Part shown: positions 32,896 to 44,627 of the stretch, one piece after another
Numbering within the stretch: position 1 is the stretch's first letter
How the letters are laid out: every line of letters starts with the position of its first letter
From: Gambelia wislizenii
Taxonomy: Eukaryota; Chordata; Lepidosauria; Squamata; Crotaphytidae
Assembly: GCA_030847615.1 (NCBI GenBank)
Contig: JAUMIR010000004.1
Span: 187,676,501-187,740,500, forward strand
Length of the DNA: 64,000 bases
Direction of reading: 5' to 3'
Made by a program: the position numbers and the translations under genes
Notes under the pieces: model-generated
The model's database searches: none
The model's input: only the letters and a program-made list of their open reading frames with translations
Told to the model about the DNA's origin: nothing

Positions 32896-34080
32896 CTTGA
32901 CTGCTAAAATCACTTAAAACCTCTTGCCTGATCATTTTCCAGAGAAGAAAATTAGGTAGCGCCTGACCTCACTAGAACCTTTTCAGAATTTGGGGCCACT
33001 ACCTAATTGAACAGAGTAGGAAAGGGTTCTGACATGCGGTAAAAATCAAACTGATGGTAAAGAAAGTCCTTACGGAATGATTCTACTGTCAGCCCATTAC
33101 TCGTTTTGGCTTTTTACAGAATTCTGCAGTTTGATTAATTCCATGACTTTCTTTGACCCCATACTCTTTGAAATGAACACTACAATTTCATACAACACAT
33201 CTTTGTCAACTAACGAGGGCCCACTGGTAATATAAAGGATAACTTTGAGGACAAAAAAATGAGGGATTAGAAGTGATGTTAATGGTAAAGCAAACCTGTT
33301 TGTGAGCTAGAAGACAGATTATTATTGTTCAGAATCTGGAGTTGAAGCCATCTGACTGTTGTAGGCTGGGAAAAAAATGCTGTTCCTATGGAAAATAGTA
33401 GCAAGCCTGTTCTGCATCATGCATCAGCATTTGCCACCTGGAATGATCTAAAGCAATTGCTATTCTCGATACAAAGAAACAGGTGTGGGCTTAGGAACAT
33501 TGTTCAAATCATCTAATGACAAGTGACCAGCAATAATTCCAACAATTAATGTCACTCATCTGTTATTACACTGGCTTCATTGTTTCTGTTCTCTCAACAA
33601 AGCAGTCCTATATTCAGATTGTGCCAGGACCGTAGCTATGCCAGATCTCTGTGCTGGCAGAACTGTCACCATAAATGTGTTTTTGTGGGGTGGGGGGAGC
33701 ACTCACAACTAGAAATTCTTTTTTAACATTAGTAGAAACATAGCAAGCACTCCCCCAGCATCCCTGGAGATTGTTCCAATGGCAAAAATTCAGGAGCTGT
33801 TGCTGGTAGAGAGGTATAGCTATTCCCCTTAACCTCCTCATGACTATTGTGTTGAAGCACCACACAAGACACAGAAGAGAGGAAGGAGATGATGCAAAGC
33901 ACAATACCCTCAGAGGGAAGAATCTGATGGGATTGAATGGTCTTATGGTGTCTGATGGAGGGGCCAGCTATGGGAACAGTCTAGCTGCAGACCTTGGATT
34001 TTTAAAATTACAGCTTCCAGAATTCTTCAGCCAGCATGGACTTTTCTTCATGCAATTGCATGAAGGTCTATAGAGGAGTA
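32896..34080. other. No gene seen
   Basis: Mostly unrecognised. 33995-34030 (attacagcttccagaattct) resembles the ttctgggagttgtagtc repeat family in reverse. Confidence 0.35.
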
Positions 34081-34529
34081 CAGTAGCACCCCCGTATCCA
34101 TGGGGGATTGGTTCCACTCCCCCCCCCTGGATGGTGAATTCCATGGATAACAGCGAATGCTATCCTCCACCACAACCCTGCTGCTGCATGATCGCTCCTT
34201 CCCCCTCCCTTCCTCCTTCCTCCTGCCATGACCCCACTGTGACCGGAGGTCTCCCGGGAGGAGGCAGGCGTGATCACTCCTGCCCCCTCCCTTCCTCCTT
34301 CGTCCCACCATGACTGGAGATCTCCCGGGAGGAGGGAGGGCAAAGGTGTGATTGCTCCTGCCCCCTCCCTACCCCTTTTGCCCCTGCCATGCCCCCGCTG
34401 TGAACAGAGCCATCCCGGAGGAAGGGAGGGGGGAGATGAGATCCCTCCTCAGCCTCCCTTCTCTCCCATCGCCAACTGCAGATAATTGAATCCATGGTTG
34501 CCGAATCAGCGGATACAGAGGTGCTACTG
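34081..34529. mobile_element. pogo/Tigger-like MITE containing a minisatellite
   Basis: TIRs CAGTAGCACCCCCGTATCC and, in reverse, CAGTAGCACCTCTGTATCC, flanked by TA. The interior (about 34190-34440) is a GC-rich tandem array of roughly 80-100 bp units with ccctcccttcctcctt, ccatgac and tctcccgggaggagg. That makes this copy twice as long as its relatives. Confidence 0.75.
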
Positions 34530-34589
34530 TACTTGCATATTAAATTGCATGTACACTCTTGCCCCTTACACTCTTTCAGCCTATGACAA

Positions 34590-34700
34590 AAATATTGTTT
34601 GTTTATTGTTTATTGAATTTATATCCCATCTTTCTTCAAGGATGGTATCCAAGGTAGACTACAGAAATTTAGAACAAAATTAAATTAAAATCTTATTTTA
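34590..34700 (-). mobile_element. L2-type LINE 3' end fragment
   Basis: tttattgaatttatatccca followed by tctttcttcaaggatggtat is the reverse of the common L2-group 3' UTR. Confidence 0.5.
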
Positions 34701-34861
34701 CCAATTTTAAAAAAAGAATTAAATGACAGGTCCAGATCATTTGCCCAAGCACATGGTTGGGGTGGGGGAGGGGCAGCTGCTGAGAGGAAGTAAGTCAGAG
34801 AAATGGTTGATGGAGGAGCTAGCAGCACCTAGCTCTCTATATAGCTGCAGCCCCAGTCCCC

Positions 34862-35218
34862 AGAATGTAACAGATATAACATCAATATAACCATAATCCA
34901 AGTTTATGTTCCAGCTACAGAGGCAGAAGAAGAAATGGAAGGATCCTGTGTTGGAGTCCAGGAGGAAATTGATCACACACCAAAACACGACTTCTTGTTA
35001 ATTACAGATTATTGGAATGCAAAAGCAGGAATCAGAGCAGAATCAAAGATTGTAGGAAAATTTGGCCCAGGATTAAGCAATGAAACAGAAGAGCAACTGA
35101 CTGAATTTTGCGAGGCCAACAGTTTGTTTATTGCAAACACATTCTTCAAGCAACCACAGAGGTGATTGATTGTATACGTGGACATCACCTGTTGCCCAAT
35201 ATAGAAATCAAATAGACT
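34862..35218 (+). mobile_element. Bov-B LINE endonuclease fragment, left part
   Basis: Reads EEIDHTPKHDFLLITDYWNA, KFGPGLSNETEEQLTEFCE, ANSLFIANTFFKQPQR, then (frame change) YTWTSP-like sequence and a YRNQID-type word, matching the Bov-B apurinic endonuclease. It stops exactly where the L2 LINE begins and resumes at 37353. Confidence 0.75.
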
Positions 35219-37352
35219 TAATAATAATACTACTAATACTAATAATAAACAATTGGGGAGGCTTACAATATAAAAACTCCATAATTACAATACATTAGCC
35301 CACCCACCCCTTAAAATAATATTGAATTATGAAGGTTTAAAAACATACAATAATTAAAAATATATTAAATTAGAATAATTTTTAAAAAATCCAATTGCAG
35401 CTCAGAGGGAAAGAACAGCCAAGTCGTGTGCCGGGATAGTTATTTAGGAAAGGCCTGCTGGAAAAGATCCATCTTGACAGCTTTTTAAAAGCTGTCTAAG
35501 GTGGTAAGAAGACAGATCTCGTCCGGCAGGCCATTCCATAATCTAGGAGCGGCAGCAGAGAAGGCCCTCTGGGAGGTCACCAACAGCCTTGTTTTCATAG
35601 GTTGTAACAGATTCCTCCCAGAGGACTGAAGTGTGCGGGGAGGGTCGTACAGAAGAATGCGGTCCCAGAGATAAGTTGGACCCAGGCCATGTAGGGCTTT
35701 GAAGGTCATAACCAACACCTTGTACTGTGCCAAGAAACTAATAGGCAGCTAGTGGAGAGCTTTTAGCACAGGTGTTATGTGCTCTCTTCTGGAAACACCA
35801 GAAATCAACCTGGCTGCCATGTTCTGAACTAGTTGAAGTTTCTGAGTCAAGCACAAGGGTAGCCCCATGTAGAGTGCATTACAGAAGTTGAGACAGGAGG
35901 TTACCAGCACATGTACCACAGTTTCGAGGTCCCTGGTTTCCAGGAAAGGGCGCAGCTGGCATATCAGCTGAAGTTGATAACAGGCACTCCTGACCGTTGC
36001 ATTTACTTGATTAGATATCAGGAGCGACGGGTCCGGGAGCATCCCTAGACTGCGAACCCAGTCCTTGGAGGAGAATGTTACTCCATCCAGGATTGGAAGT
36101 TGTATTCCCGGGCCTGGTTTCGGGCCCGTAACTGTTAGTACCTCCATTTTGTCTGGATTCAGTCTCAATTTGTTTTTCCTCATCCAGTCCATTACTGCTT
36201 TAAGACAATCATTGAGAGGAGAGACGCCATCTGAAGTCGAAGCTGATGACTGAGACATGGAGAAGTATATCTGGGTGTCATCAGCATACTGATGACACCG
36301 CACTCCATGCCTCCGAATGATCTCTCCCAGCAGCTTCATATAGATGTTGAATAGCATCGGGGACAGAATGGCACTGTGAGGAATGCCACAGTAAAGCTCT
36401 ATTCTGGTCGAGCAACTGTCCCTGAGCTTCACCCTCTGGGATCTGCCCGAGAGGAAGTAACGGAACCACTGCAAGGCAGTGCCTCCAATTCCTAACCCCC
36501 TCAGGTGATCCAAGAGGATGAAATGATCTACTGTATCAAAGGCCACTGAGAGGTCCAAGAGCACCAACAGGGTCACACTACCTCTGTCGATACCCAAGCA
36601 GAGGTTGTCAGCCAGAGCAACCATGGCAGTCTCCACTCCATATCCCGTCCTAAAGCCAGTTTGAAATGGATCTAGTTAATCGGTTTCATCCAAGACAGCT
36701 TGGAGTTGGGAAGTGAGTGCCCTCTCAATCACCTTGCTTAAAAAAGGCAGCAAGGAGACTGGTCTATAGTTATTCCTGTCCAAGGAGTCCAGGGAAGGCT
36801 TTTTCAGGAGTGGCTTAACCGCAGCTTCCTTCAACAGGGTGGAATGGACCCCTCCCTAAAGGATAAATTAATAATACCCCTAAGGAGTACTCTCAATGCA
36901 TCGCCCCCTTGGGTGGCCAGCCATGATGGACAGGGATGAAGGGGACAGGTCGTCTTCCTCACTCTACCAAGGAGTTTGTCCATGTCATCGGTACTCACAG
37001 ATTGAAGCTGATCCAATAAAATTTCATCAACGGAGTTGCTGGGCACCTCGTCTATAGATTCTGTCATAACACTGGCATCTAATTCGGCTTTTATCCGAGA
37101 GATTTTATCTGCAAAGTGGATGTTAAACATGTCACAGCAGGCCATTGTCAGGTTGAATAAGGGGTTCTGCGCAGGTGGAATCTGCGTCAGCTCCCCCACC
37201 ACCCTAAACAGTTCTGCTGGACGGGACTCTGCAGATGCAATATGTGCAGAGGAGAAAGACTTCTGCACAGCATATATTGCCTCTTGATAGGAATCAAGGA
37301 AATTCCTATGATGAGTTTTGTCAGATAAGAGTCGAGTCTTCCACCAGGTACG
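35219..37352 (-). mobile_element. L2-type LINE copy inserted in Bov-B, long open frame remaining
   Basis: Second copy of the L2-type family of 21030-23444. The minus-strand frame 35749-36636 runs 295 codons with LVLLDLSVAFDTVDHFIL, FRYFLSGRSQRVKL, HQYADDTQIYFSMSQS and RKNKLRLNPDK. Upstream, 36831-37376 encodes the linker region. The YADD catalytic motif is intact. An in-frame stop (near 36675) and a frame break (near 36840) inactivate it. The 3' tail lies at 35219-35250. The 5' end is truncated at a point equivalent to about 21295 in the other copy. Confidence 0.85.
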
Positions 37353-37790
37353 CTCTACATAATTGGATATAGACAATAGAGAAGCTCTATTTGCACTGCA
37401 AAAATGAGACTAGGAGAACACTGTGGCCAGAATACATGTACTACTAATGTCAAAAATGTGAGTATCACTAAAGAAGAACACTAAACAAACCATCGTGCCA
37501 AAATACAACCTGAAGAACGTCCCCACAGAATTTAAAGATAATGTAAAAAATAGATATGTACTATTAAGCCTAATTGAATGGGAGCCAGAAAAACTCTGGA
37601 CTGAAGCCAGGGGCATTGTCAGGGAGGAATGCACAAAGAGACTATCTGCAGCCAAAAAGAAAAAGAAGCCTCTACAACAAAGACTTTTACCATATATGGA
37701 ATGAGAAATACCAGATGCCCAAGCTGGGTTCAGGAAAGGAAAAGTCACTAGGGATCATATTGCAAACAAACATTGGATAATGGAGTGCAC
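37353..37790 (+). mobile_element. Bov-B LINE fragment, right part with internal deletion
   Basis: Resumes the Bov-B frame after the nested L2: aattggatatagacaatagagaagctctat-type sequence, then KYNLKNVPTEFKD and EPEKLWTEARGIVREE. It then jumps to IPDAQAGFRKGKVTRDHIAN, an RT block, so several hundred bases between endonuclease linker and RT are deleted near 37690. Confidence 0.75.
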
Positions 37791-38399
37791 AAAAGCAGGG
37801 GCATCAGTAGGGAGTGCAGGGGGTGTGGACTGCACCATGTGACATCATAAATGGGGTGATGCCATGATCGCCACCCCAGAGATGCCAGAGATACATTGTA
37901 AGGATGGCAAAATTGTATGTACGAAACAGAAGAGAAGAGCAGAGATTGAGAGAGAGAGAGCACAACCTGAATAATCAGAAAAACAATGTAAGCTATGGAA
38001 ATTAGACTTTCAGTTCCAATGTAGAATTTCCTTGAATCCAGAAGGACAAATGCTTCAATGCTGATGTTCGCATTTAATATTTGCTCCTACACTAAAAATA
38101 ATACTAAACAGACTGTGAACAGAATGATGGGACATAATTCTTCTCTGGCTGTGACCAGGAATTAAATTCTAGCTGTAGAAATTCTGCATTATGCCTGGGG
38201 GACGGGGGTGGGAAGTTGATGGTGGTAGGTGTTCTATGATTCTATATTCTACATTCTATGATAGTGCTGTCTGTCCTGCCTAGGAGGGAAAGAGTCTCCT
38301 GATTGTATATGCCTATCAGACATTTACAACTGGAGTCAGCATCACTGCTTGGTGCTTCAAAGACAGAAAGAACCATGCACTTCCTGGCTTTCCAAGTAT
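37791..38399. other. Repeat fragment, otherwise unrecognised
   Basis: 37795-37880 (catcagtagggagtgcaggg, gactgcaccatgtgacatc) matches 30836-30900. 38230-38262 (gttctatgattctatattct) is a CR1-like octamer tip. A GA run lies at about 37950-37961. Confidence 0.45.
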
Positions 38400-38545
38400 T
38401 CCCCCCTCACTCTCTGAAGATGCCAGCCACAGATGTAGGTGAAACGTCAGAAAGAAACTATTGCAGAACACGGCCTCACAGCCCGAAAAAAACCAAGGAA
38501 AATCTATGGATGCCAGCCGTGAAAGCCTTCGACTTCACATTCCCC
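38400..38545 (+). mobile_element. Penelope-like terminal fragment with hammerhead-like core
   Basis: CTGAAGA at 38414-38420, tgccagccacagatgtaggt, GAAACGTC at 38441-38448, then aacacggcctcacagcccga and gccgtgaaagccttcgact. Same family as 7418-7545 but in the opposite orientation and longer at the 3' end. Confidence 0.65.
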
Positions 38546-40038
38546 ACTTCCCCCAGCACCTCCTGCCCATATGTATGTAATGCTATATAATCTGGATAGT
38601 GGGAAAGATGACCAGCAGCAAGCCCAGCCTGAATGTCTTCCAGGGTGAAAGAAGATCCTCTGTGAGCTCAAGTCTGACAGAAATTGTGTTGTCTGTCTCA
38701 TGTAACCGTCTGGGAGAGAAAAAAGAAACAGAGACTGTAGGGCTAGGGTTACTACCACACCTAGGTCCAGACCTACAATAAAAAAAGAGTCTGCTCTAGC
38801 CAGAGAGACTCCTATAACCTCACTGACATCACTCCTGAATATGGAATCTACCTCAGATTATTATAGACCAGACAAACAGAGAGGATACTCCTGCTAAATA
38901 TAATAATATTAGGACAGCAAGTCATTCCTGTGGCTGTTTTAGGGAACTTGGAGGAATCACTGGTCTCCCTTTCAAGATAACCTTTGAAGTTTGATGAAAT
39001 AGCTGTCATGTGGCTAAAAGCAGACAGACTGGCAATCCTATCCTGGCCATTTCCTAGGGAAGAATCAGATATCAGGCCATGTTTTTTCTACTGGAATAAT
39101 CTCAAAGAGCTAGGCTCTTCATCACAAGGGGCTTAAAATTCCCATGGTGGCATACCAGGTTAGGAGAGCTTGGTGCATGAGATGGATCCACTGAAAGACT
39201 CTTCTCTCCCAATTGCAAACACAAATGGTGGATGGGTTGTGAATAGGCACCTGTGTAATAATGTGATGGCTTCAATTCATATGGGTGAGAACAGTGCTCA
39301 TTATTGCTACAACCCTGTGTGCACGTTTTAGGAAAAGTGCCACTGAGATATAATAAGCCATGGCAAATGTAACTGGAGTATGAGCTCCCAAGATAGTTCC
39401 TACTGAGGTGTATAAGGGAACGGTGTCACACCAGAATTGAGATGCCACCAAGATTTATAAGGAAGGATTAATTGTCCAAGAGAATCTACCTAGATGCACT
39501 TAGATGCAGAAATATTTGATCACATGGAGGGAAAAAAACATCATAAACCCCTTTACTCTTCAATGGGCTTAATCCCACCCCCACCCACCCCCATCCTGAG
39601 GAAAATCTCTTTCCTGAATTTGCTTGAGGAGGGCAATCCCACCAAAAAGAGCTTTGGGATCTAAGTGCCCCAGCCAATGGTAAAAAGAGACTCACCTACC
39701 TCTCTGTGACATTGATTAGATTGTCCAGTCGGTACCAGAAACTTCATAACTGTCACTATCAGTTCCTTATGTGAAACAAGGTGATTGTTTTTCAGCATTA
39801 GCTATCCTTCACAAAGTGAACACCTAAAAACCTACATGGGGACATACTCATTTTGCTTTTAGTGAGTTCTGGCTCCATGGTGTTTCCTTTCAAACATTGC
39901 CAGACCTAAACATTGTGCTGTGTGAAGCACCATCAAAATGATGGTAGTTTTCAAAGTAGCCATAGTTGTCTCTTACAGCATAAAAAGGAGAAAGGAAGGC
40001 AGAGGAAAAAAGAAAAAGAAATGTAGCAGCACTTCTAA
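38546..40038. other. No gene or clear repeat seen
   Basis: A C-rich patch at about 39576-39593. Nothing else recognised. Confidence 0.4.
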
Positions 40039-40622
40039 GGACTTTATCAGGCCACCCCCCGACATATTCTTTTCTTTCCCCGGCATATTTTGTGGCATTT
40101 TTATGCCAGCAACAGAACCCCCGCTACCAGACCTACCTTGAGCAGTGGCGATGAGGCATCCCCGGCATAAATGGAGCACAAACAGAGCTCCGTTTACTTC
40201 CAGGGTTGAGATCTTGCTGATTCTCATGAGAAGATGTGAACATGGTAAATTCAAAAAGTTAAGCAAAATAAACACATAAAATGTTAACACAAGCACAGAA
40301 ACACACTTTAAAAGTTGCAAGTACACCGGGGTGTGTGTGTCATAAAAAAGCATCCTCTATCTGGCTGTCGCGATCTCACCCAGAAATGTTTGCTAATTGA
40401 CACTGTATTCACTGAACACAATGGTGCAAAGTTTCAAACACCGGCAGTGCTGGCACAGAAGCCCCATGGGAGATCAATTGATGGCTTGGCCTGTCAATAA
40501 AAAGGAACGGGGTTTGTACAATATATGATCGCGAAAGGATGTTGTCGTCTGGTATGCGTGCCCAGCTTTCGCGATCATTAGGCATCATTATGACACCATA
40601 TTTGCCCGGTCTGATAAAGCCC
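40039..40622 (-). mobile_element. hAT-like MITE, family with GGRCTTTATCAGRC ends
   Basis: Left end GGACTTTATCAGGCC; right end in reverse GGGCTTTATCAGACCGGG. Reverse reading gives aaatatggtgtcataatgatgcc, matching the start of 17348-17902. An internal perfect inverted repeat, GATCGCGAAAG...CTTTCGCGATC, lies at about 40527-40576. Confidence 0.75.
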
Positions 40623-40624
40623 AA

Positions 40625-41205
40625 AGACTAACTGGTTTTTATTTTCACATGGCCTTTCATGGATATAAACCCACTTCTTCAGATGCAGTACAGATTGATA
40701 ATAAATGCTCAGGTATAAAACATATTTATACAGTTGTGGAAGTGGGATGGAATGTAATAGGATTCAGAAAGTTGCAAATCATAACCCTTGCTCTAAATTT
40801 TGAAAGTGTTGCTTAAGGTGATATGGGTCTTTCAGATCTTTGCAATGGTCAGTTAGTGTTGATGTGTGAAAGCAATAAATCTGCTTACCAAAAGTCAGTT
40901 TCCCAGGGTTAAAAACTCCATCTGAGAGTTTTGTTTTGTTGTATTTGATGCATATCCTTCTGTTGTATTGCAGTAGCAAGGACGGTTGTATTGATATATG
41001 GTATATCGTGTACCATGAAGCCATTGTCTTTGTTAATACAATCTATTAAAAACCCAATGATTGCTACACATACTTACACGCCTCCAGTTTCCACTCAGAA
41101 CACGCTGCCACTCTTATCAGTCTGTACTGCATCCAAAGAACTGGGTTTATATTCATGAAAGCTCATGCAAAAAGAAAGACCAGTTAGTCTTAAAGATGCT
41201 GCCTT
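40625..41205. mobile_element. Penelope-type unit with inverted terminal copies and hammerhead-like core
   Basis: The left end (gactaactggtttttatttt, ataaacccacttcttcagat) is repeated inverted at the right end (aactgggtttatattcatga, then agaccagttagtcttaaaga). On the minus strand of the left copy, CTGAAGA (40676-40682), AGTGGG, loop, TCCAT and GAAA (40655-40658) form a hammerhead-like core with a short helix. The middle matches 4515-4835. Confidence 0.6.
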
Positions 41206-42409
41206 CCTTCCTCCTTTTTATGCATCAAAATGATGTCTGCTCTGCACTAAAACTTAACAATGTGCTACACCATTCAGATACCAGTCACTGCCTTCATCCA
41301 TCTTCCTGCCCTCCACCTCAATTGGGCCACTAAAACAGTCGTATGTGGCATGACTAGCCCTGCTTTGAAATGTTTCCTCATAGGCTGCTAAAATTTTCTT
41401 CTGTAAAAATGTTTCTATGCACATCCTGACTACAGCAAAATATTTTGATTCTTTGATTGCAAAGACCTTAGATTCATGGGAATGGGTAATATTTTATCTC
41501 TTGCATATGGGGAGAAGTGCAAATATTTTTTCAGTACAGACAATGGGATAAATAAGTATATGCTTTCCATTCCCCAGACCTAGCCATCATCACAGCTATT
41601 ATGCAGTGCCAAAATTAATAACCAGGGACAGGACCTGAAGTGACCAGAAAATGATGAGAGCAGCAAATTCCTCAGCTGGAGAAAAGGATTACACTGCCAA
41701 GCTCTGATACTTGGGATGGATGAGTCAGAGGTTTACATAGGAACAAATTCAGAATCACGAAAGCTCCTGCCTTCAATAAAGGTCTTGGACTACTGAGAAT
41801 AAGGGTGAATCTTTGAGGTCAATTTGGATCTGACACATCTTCTCCAAGCCACTAGTGTTTCTGCTACTGTTGCTATACCAAAATACTTTCCCAAAGATTT
41901 CCAAGAGGTAATGTTCTTTTTGAACTTACCCAAAACCACATTAACGAAGTGGAAATTTTCTCAAGCTTGGCTTGCAGATCATCAGACAGAAGCTTTTAAG
42001 GTGTTGAAGGGATGATATGTTAAATACAACAAAAGACTAAAAAAGTGGCAAGAATTTCTTCTTAAAGATATGTATGCTGTATCAAAGATGTGTTTTCCTT
42101 ATCAATTGTTTGGCTTGCTTCGCTCTAGCCAAACACTCTCTGTCCTCATTGTAGGAACATTTAAATTTTACATGTCTCACCACCACTTTGGTAGTTTTGT
42201 AAAAACAGGTATTGCATGTAATTTCCTCTTAATATGTATCTATCTATCTGGCTTTTCTTAATCTGTGTCTCAAAAAAGATGTTATATGGGAGATCTAGGA
42301 CTGGTTTGTTGGTTTTAATTTTATTATTTTTTTTTTTTTTTTACATTAAGCTGGAAAAGCTGTGCTTTTGACTAATAGCAATAGCATTAGCAATAGCACT
42401 GATATTTAG
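41206..42409. other. No gene seen; poly-T tract
   Basis: A T run lies at about 42326-42342. An ATTAGCAATAGC-type short repeat is at about 42377-42398. No recognised element. Confidence 0.4.
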
Positions 42410-42745
42410 GAGATTATCGGACACACTAAATGTGGCATGATACTGACGCCAGAAGATCGCTAAAGGGTTTGATTTTCAGAAGACATCATCTCCGGGTTGT
42501 CATGCTCCCGTTCTGGTCCTGTGTCACTTCCAGGTGTGATTGTGAATTCCAAATAAGTGACATACTTTTTTGTTATCCTCCACAGATTACTTGGTATTTT
42601 TTAAAGTGTGTTTAGGTGCTTGCTTTGACTTTTGCGTGTGTATTTTTCCTTTTAACTTTAAATTTCCCATGCACTCGTCCTCTTGAGAGAACAGCCCAGG
42701 GTTTCAAATAAGGAAGTGAATGCAACTTGGTCTAGCTATCCAGCA
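42410..42745 (+). mobile_element. Partial MITE, relative of 17348-17902
   Basis: gattatcggacacactaaatgtggcatgat matches the start of 17348-17902. The middle (ttacttggtattttttaaag, gtgtgtttaggtgcttgctt) and the aggaagtgaatgc block also align. The right terminal repeat is missing. Confidence 0.65.
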
Positions 42746-43328
42746 CACCTAACAGTCTTCTTCTTCCCCACATGCTCAAGGACAGCCAGACTGTGCACAT
42801 CTCTAACCCAGCAATAACCAGGAGTGGGAGACAGAGCTACACTGTGGAGCTCCTGCCCGACATTGTGCACTTGAGCTAAGGGCATTGTAGAAGCATATAC
42901 ACCAGCATAATCAGCAGTTAGAACACAAACCGATCACAGTTCTGCAGTTATACAGAAACAAAACCACAAACAAAAATTCCAAATTAAATCTGAATATACC
43001 ATAGTAAGCTTACTTCTGCATCACAGTTGGCTGAATTATTCTACCTGTGTACATTATACAATTTTTAATTTTAAAAATAGTTTTAGGTTCTTTATTCTGC
43101 ATTTGATTTTTAAAATCATTTTATGTAATTCATTCTGCTTCTGATGGAAGTGGCCCCCTGATCACAGGAAATCTTGTCCAGTAGCTCCTCTGTACTCTTG
43201 AGATTATAACCAAGCATTGCTCACTCGCTTTAAATAATAACTTTGCAAAAATAAGGGATTGAACTTGTTCTATATATAAATAACACTCAGATTCTTTAGA
43301 TCTGCAGCCACTTATGTGGCTTTGCTGT
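42746..43328. other. No gene or clear repeat seen
   Basis: AT-rich. It ends in the target site of the solo LTR (gctgt at 43324-43328). Confidence 0.4.
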
Positions 43329-44108
43329 TGTGATGTTCTGGAGGTCCCCTCTATGCATACACAGAACCCCAGAACTCCAGAGTTAATCTGATTTGCTACA
43401 CCACTCATTGACTTTAACCCTTTCTGTGTAACCTAATGGGAAGTTACAGGGTTCAATTTGTGCTTCCCACTCTGACTCTGCAGAGCTTCACCTCCCCCCA
43501 CCCCTGTGGAAGGAAAGAGGAGCAAGGTGCGTGAACAAGAGTGTGCAGAAGGGAAAGATTTAAAGGAAGTTTATTCTAAGCAGAAGTTACATAGCAAGAA
43601 AAGGTATCTCTTCCATGAAAGCCTCTTTCCTTCCAGGTACACTTGGAAGTTACAAGTTACAGATAAGTCTAGCCATTCCAGCCAAGTTTATAAAATAAAC
43701 ATAAGCCCTAACGCAACTAAACTAGACAGTTCCCTAATCGACTTACAACAGTGCAGTCCAAATATGCTGGATGTTCTTGGGGATTGGAAGTCTGGGCCTT
43801 TTGGCTCAGCCTCTACCAAGCCTCCCGCCATAGGTGGTAAAGAGTCCCCCTGGCTCAGGCCTCTCTTTGTTTTTCTTCTTTGTTCTTCTGCCTCATGACC
43901 CCAAGGAAGTATTTAATACATCTTCTCAGAAACATCTTGAAGATTGCTTCTGTTGGACATCTTCATTGGTCTGCTATCCCTTGTGACCTGTGACTCCTTC
44001 ATGATACTGACCCAAATAAACTGTAACTTTACTCTCAACACCTAGTTAACCTTGTGTTTACCTAGTTGGCTGTGCTGCCCAAATAATAAAGAAGAGGCCA
44101 TTATAACA
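43329..44108 (+). mobile_element. Solo LTR with 5 bp target-site duplication
   Basis: Starts TGTGATGTTCTGGAGG and ends CATTATAACA, giving the canonical TG...CA ends. It is flanked on both sides by GCTGT (43324-43328 and 44109-44113). AATAAA-type words near 43693, 44016 and 44085 fit a polyadenylation region. Length is 780 bp. A nested, interrupted copy is at 6744-7997. No internal retroviral or gypsy genes adjoin it. The superfamily cannot be decided from the LTR alone. Confidence 0.8.
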
Positions 44109-44154
44109 GCTGTCTTCTCCCTTTTCCCAAAACATCAGGAGAAGTTATAAGAAT

Positions 44155-44399
44155 TAGTGTGTGTGTATGTTGTGTGCCTTCAAGTTGTTTCAAACTTATG
44201 GTGACCCTAAGGCAAACCTATCGTGGTGGTTTTTTTTTTAAAGCAATATTTGTTCAGAGGGGGTTTGCTTTTTCTTTCCTCTGAGGATGAGAGAGTGTGA
44301 CTTTCACCCAGTGGGTTTCCATGGCTGAGCGGGGATTGAACCCTGGTCTCCAAAGTTGTAGTCTAACGTTCAAAACATTACACCATTCTGGCTGTCTTA
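44155..44399 (-). mobile_element. tRNA-derived SINE, complete
   Basis: The minus strand has a head with box A/B (gagaccagggttcaatcccc), then the gaaacccactgggtgaa body, and the tail cttgaaggcacacaacatac. The T-run at 44229-44238 is an internal expansion. It lies just outside the target duplication of the solo LTR. Confidence 0.85.
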
Positions 44400-44627
44400 A
44401 CTCTCTAGAAGTTTAGACCTTCCTTTTAAACAGATATGCACACATGCGAAGGAAGAACTTGTCTAAAATGGATAACATGAGAAATATCCACCCACCCAGA
44501 AACAAAATTGTTCAGATTTTATTCAAATGATTTAGAGGTTTGATGCAGTGAAGCTTGAGGATTTATGGGTTTTAATACAGGAAATTTCCATGTTTCTTCT
44601 TTAAATTCCTGCAAAACCTGTTGTTTG

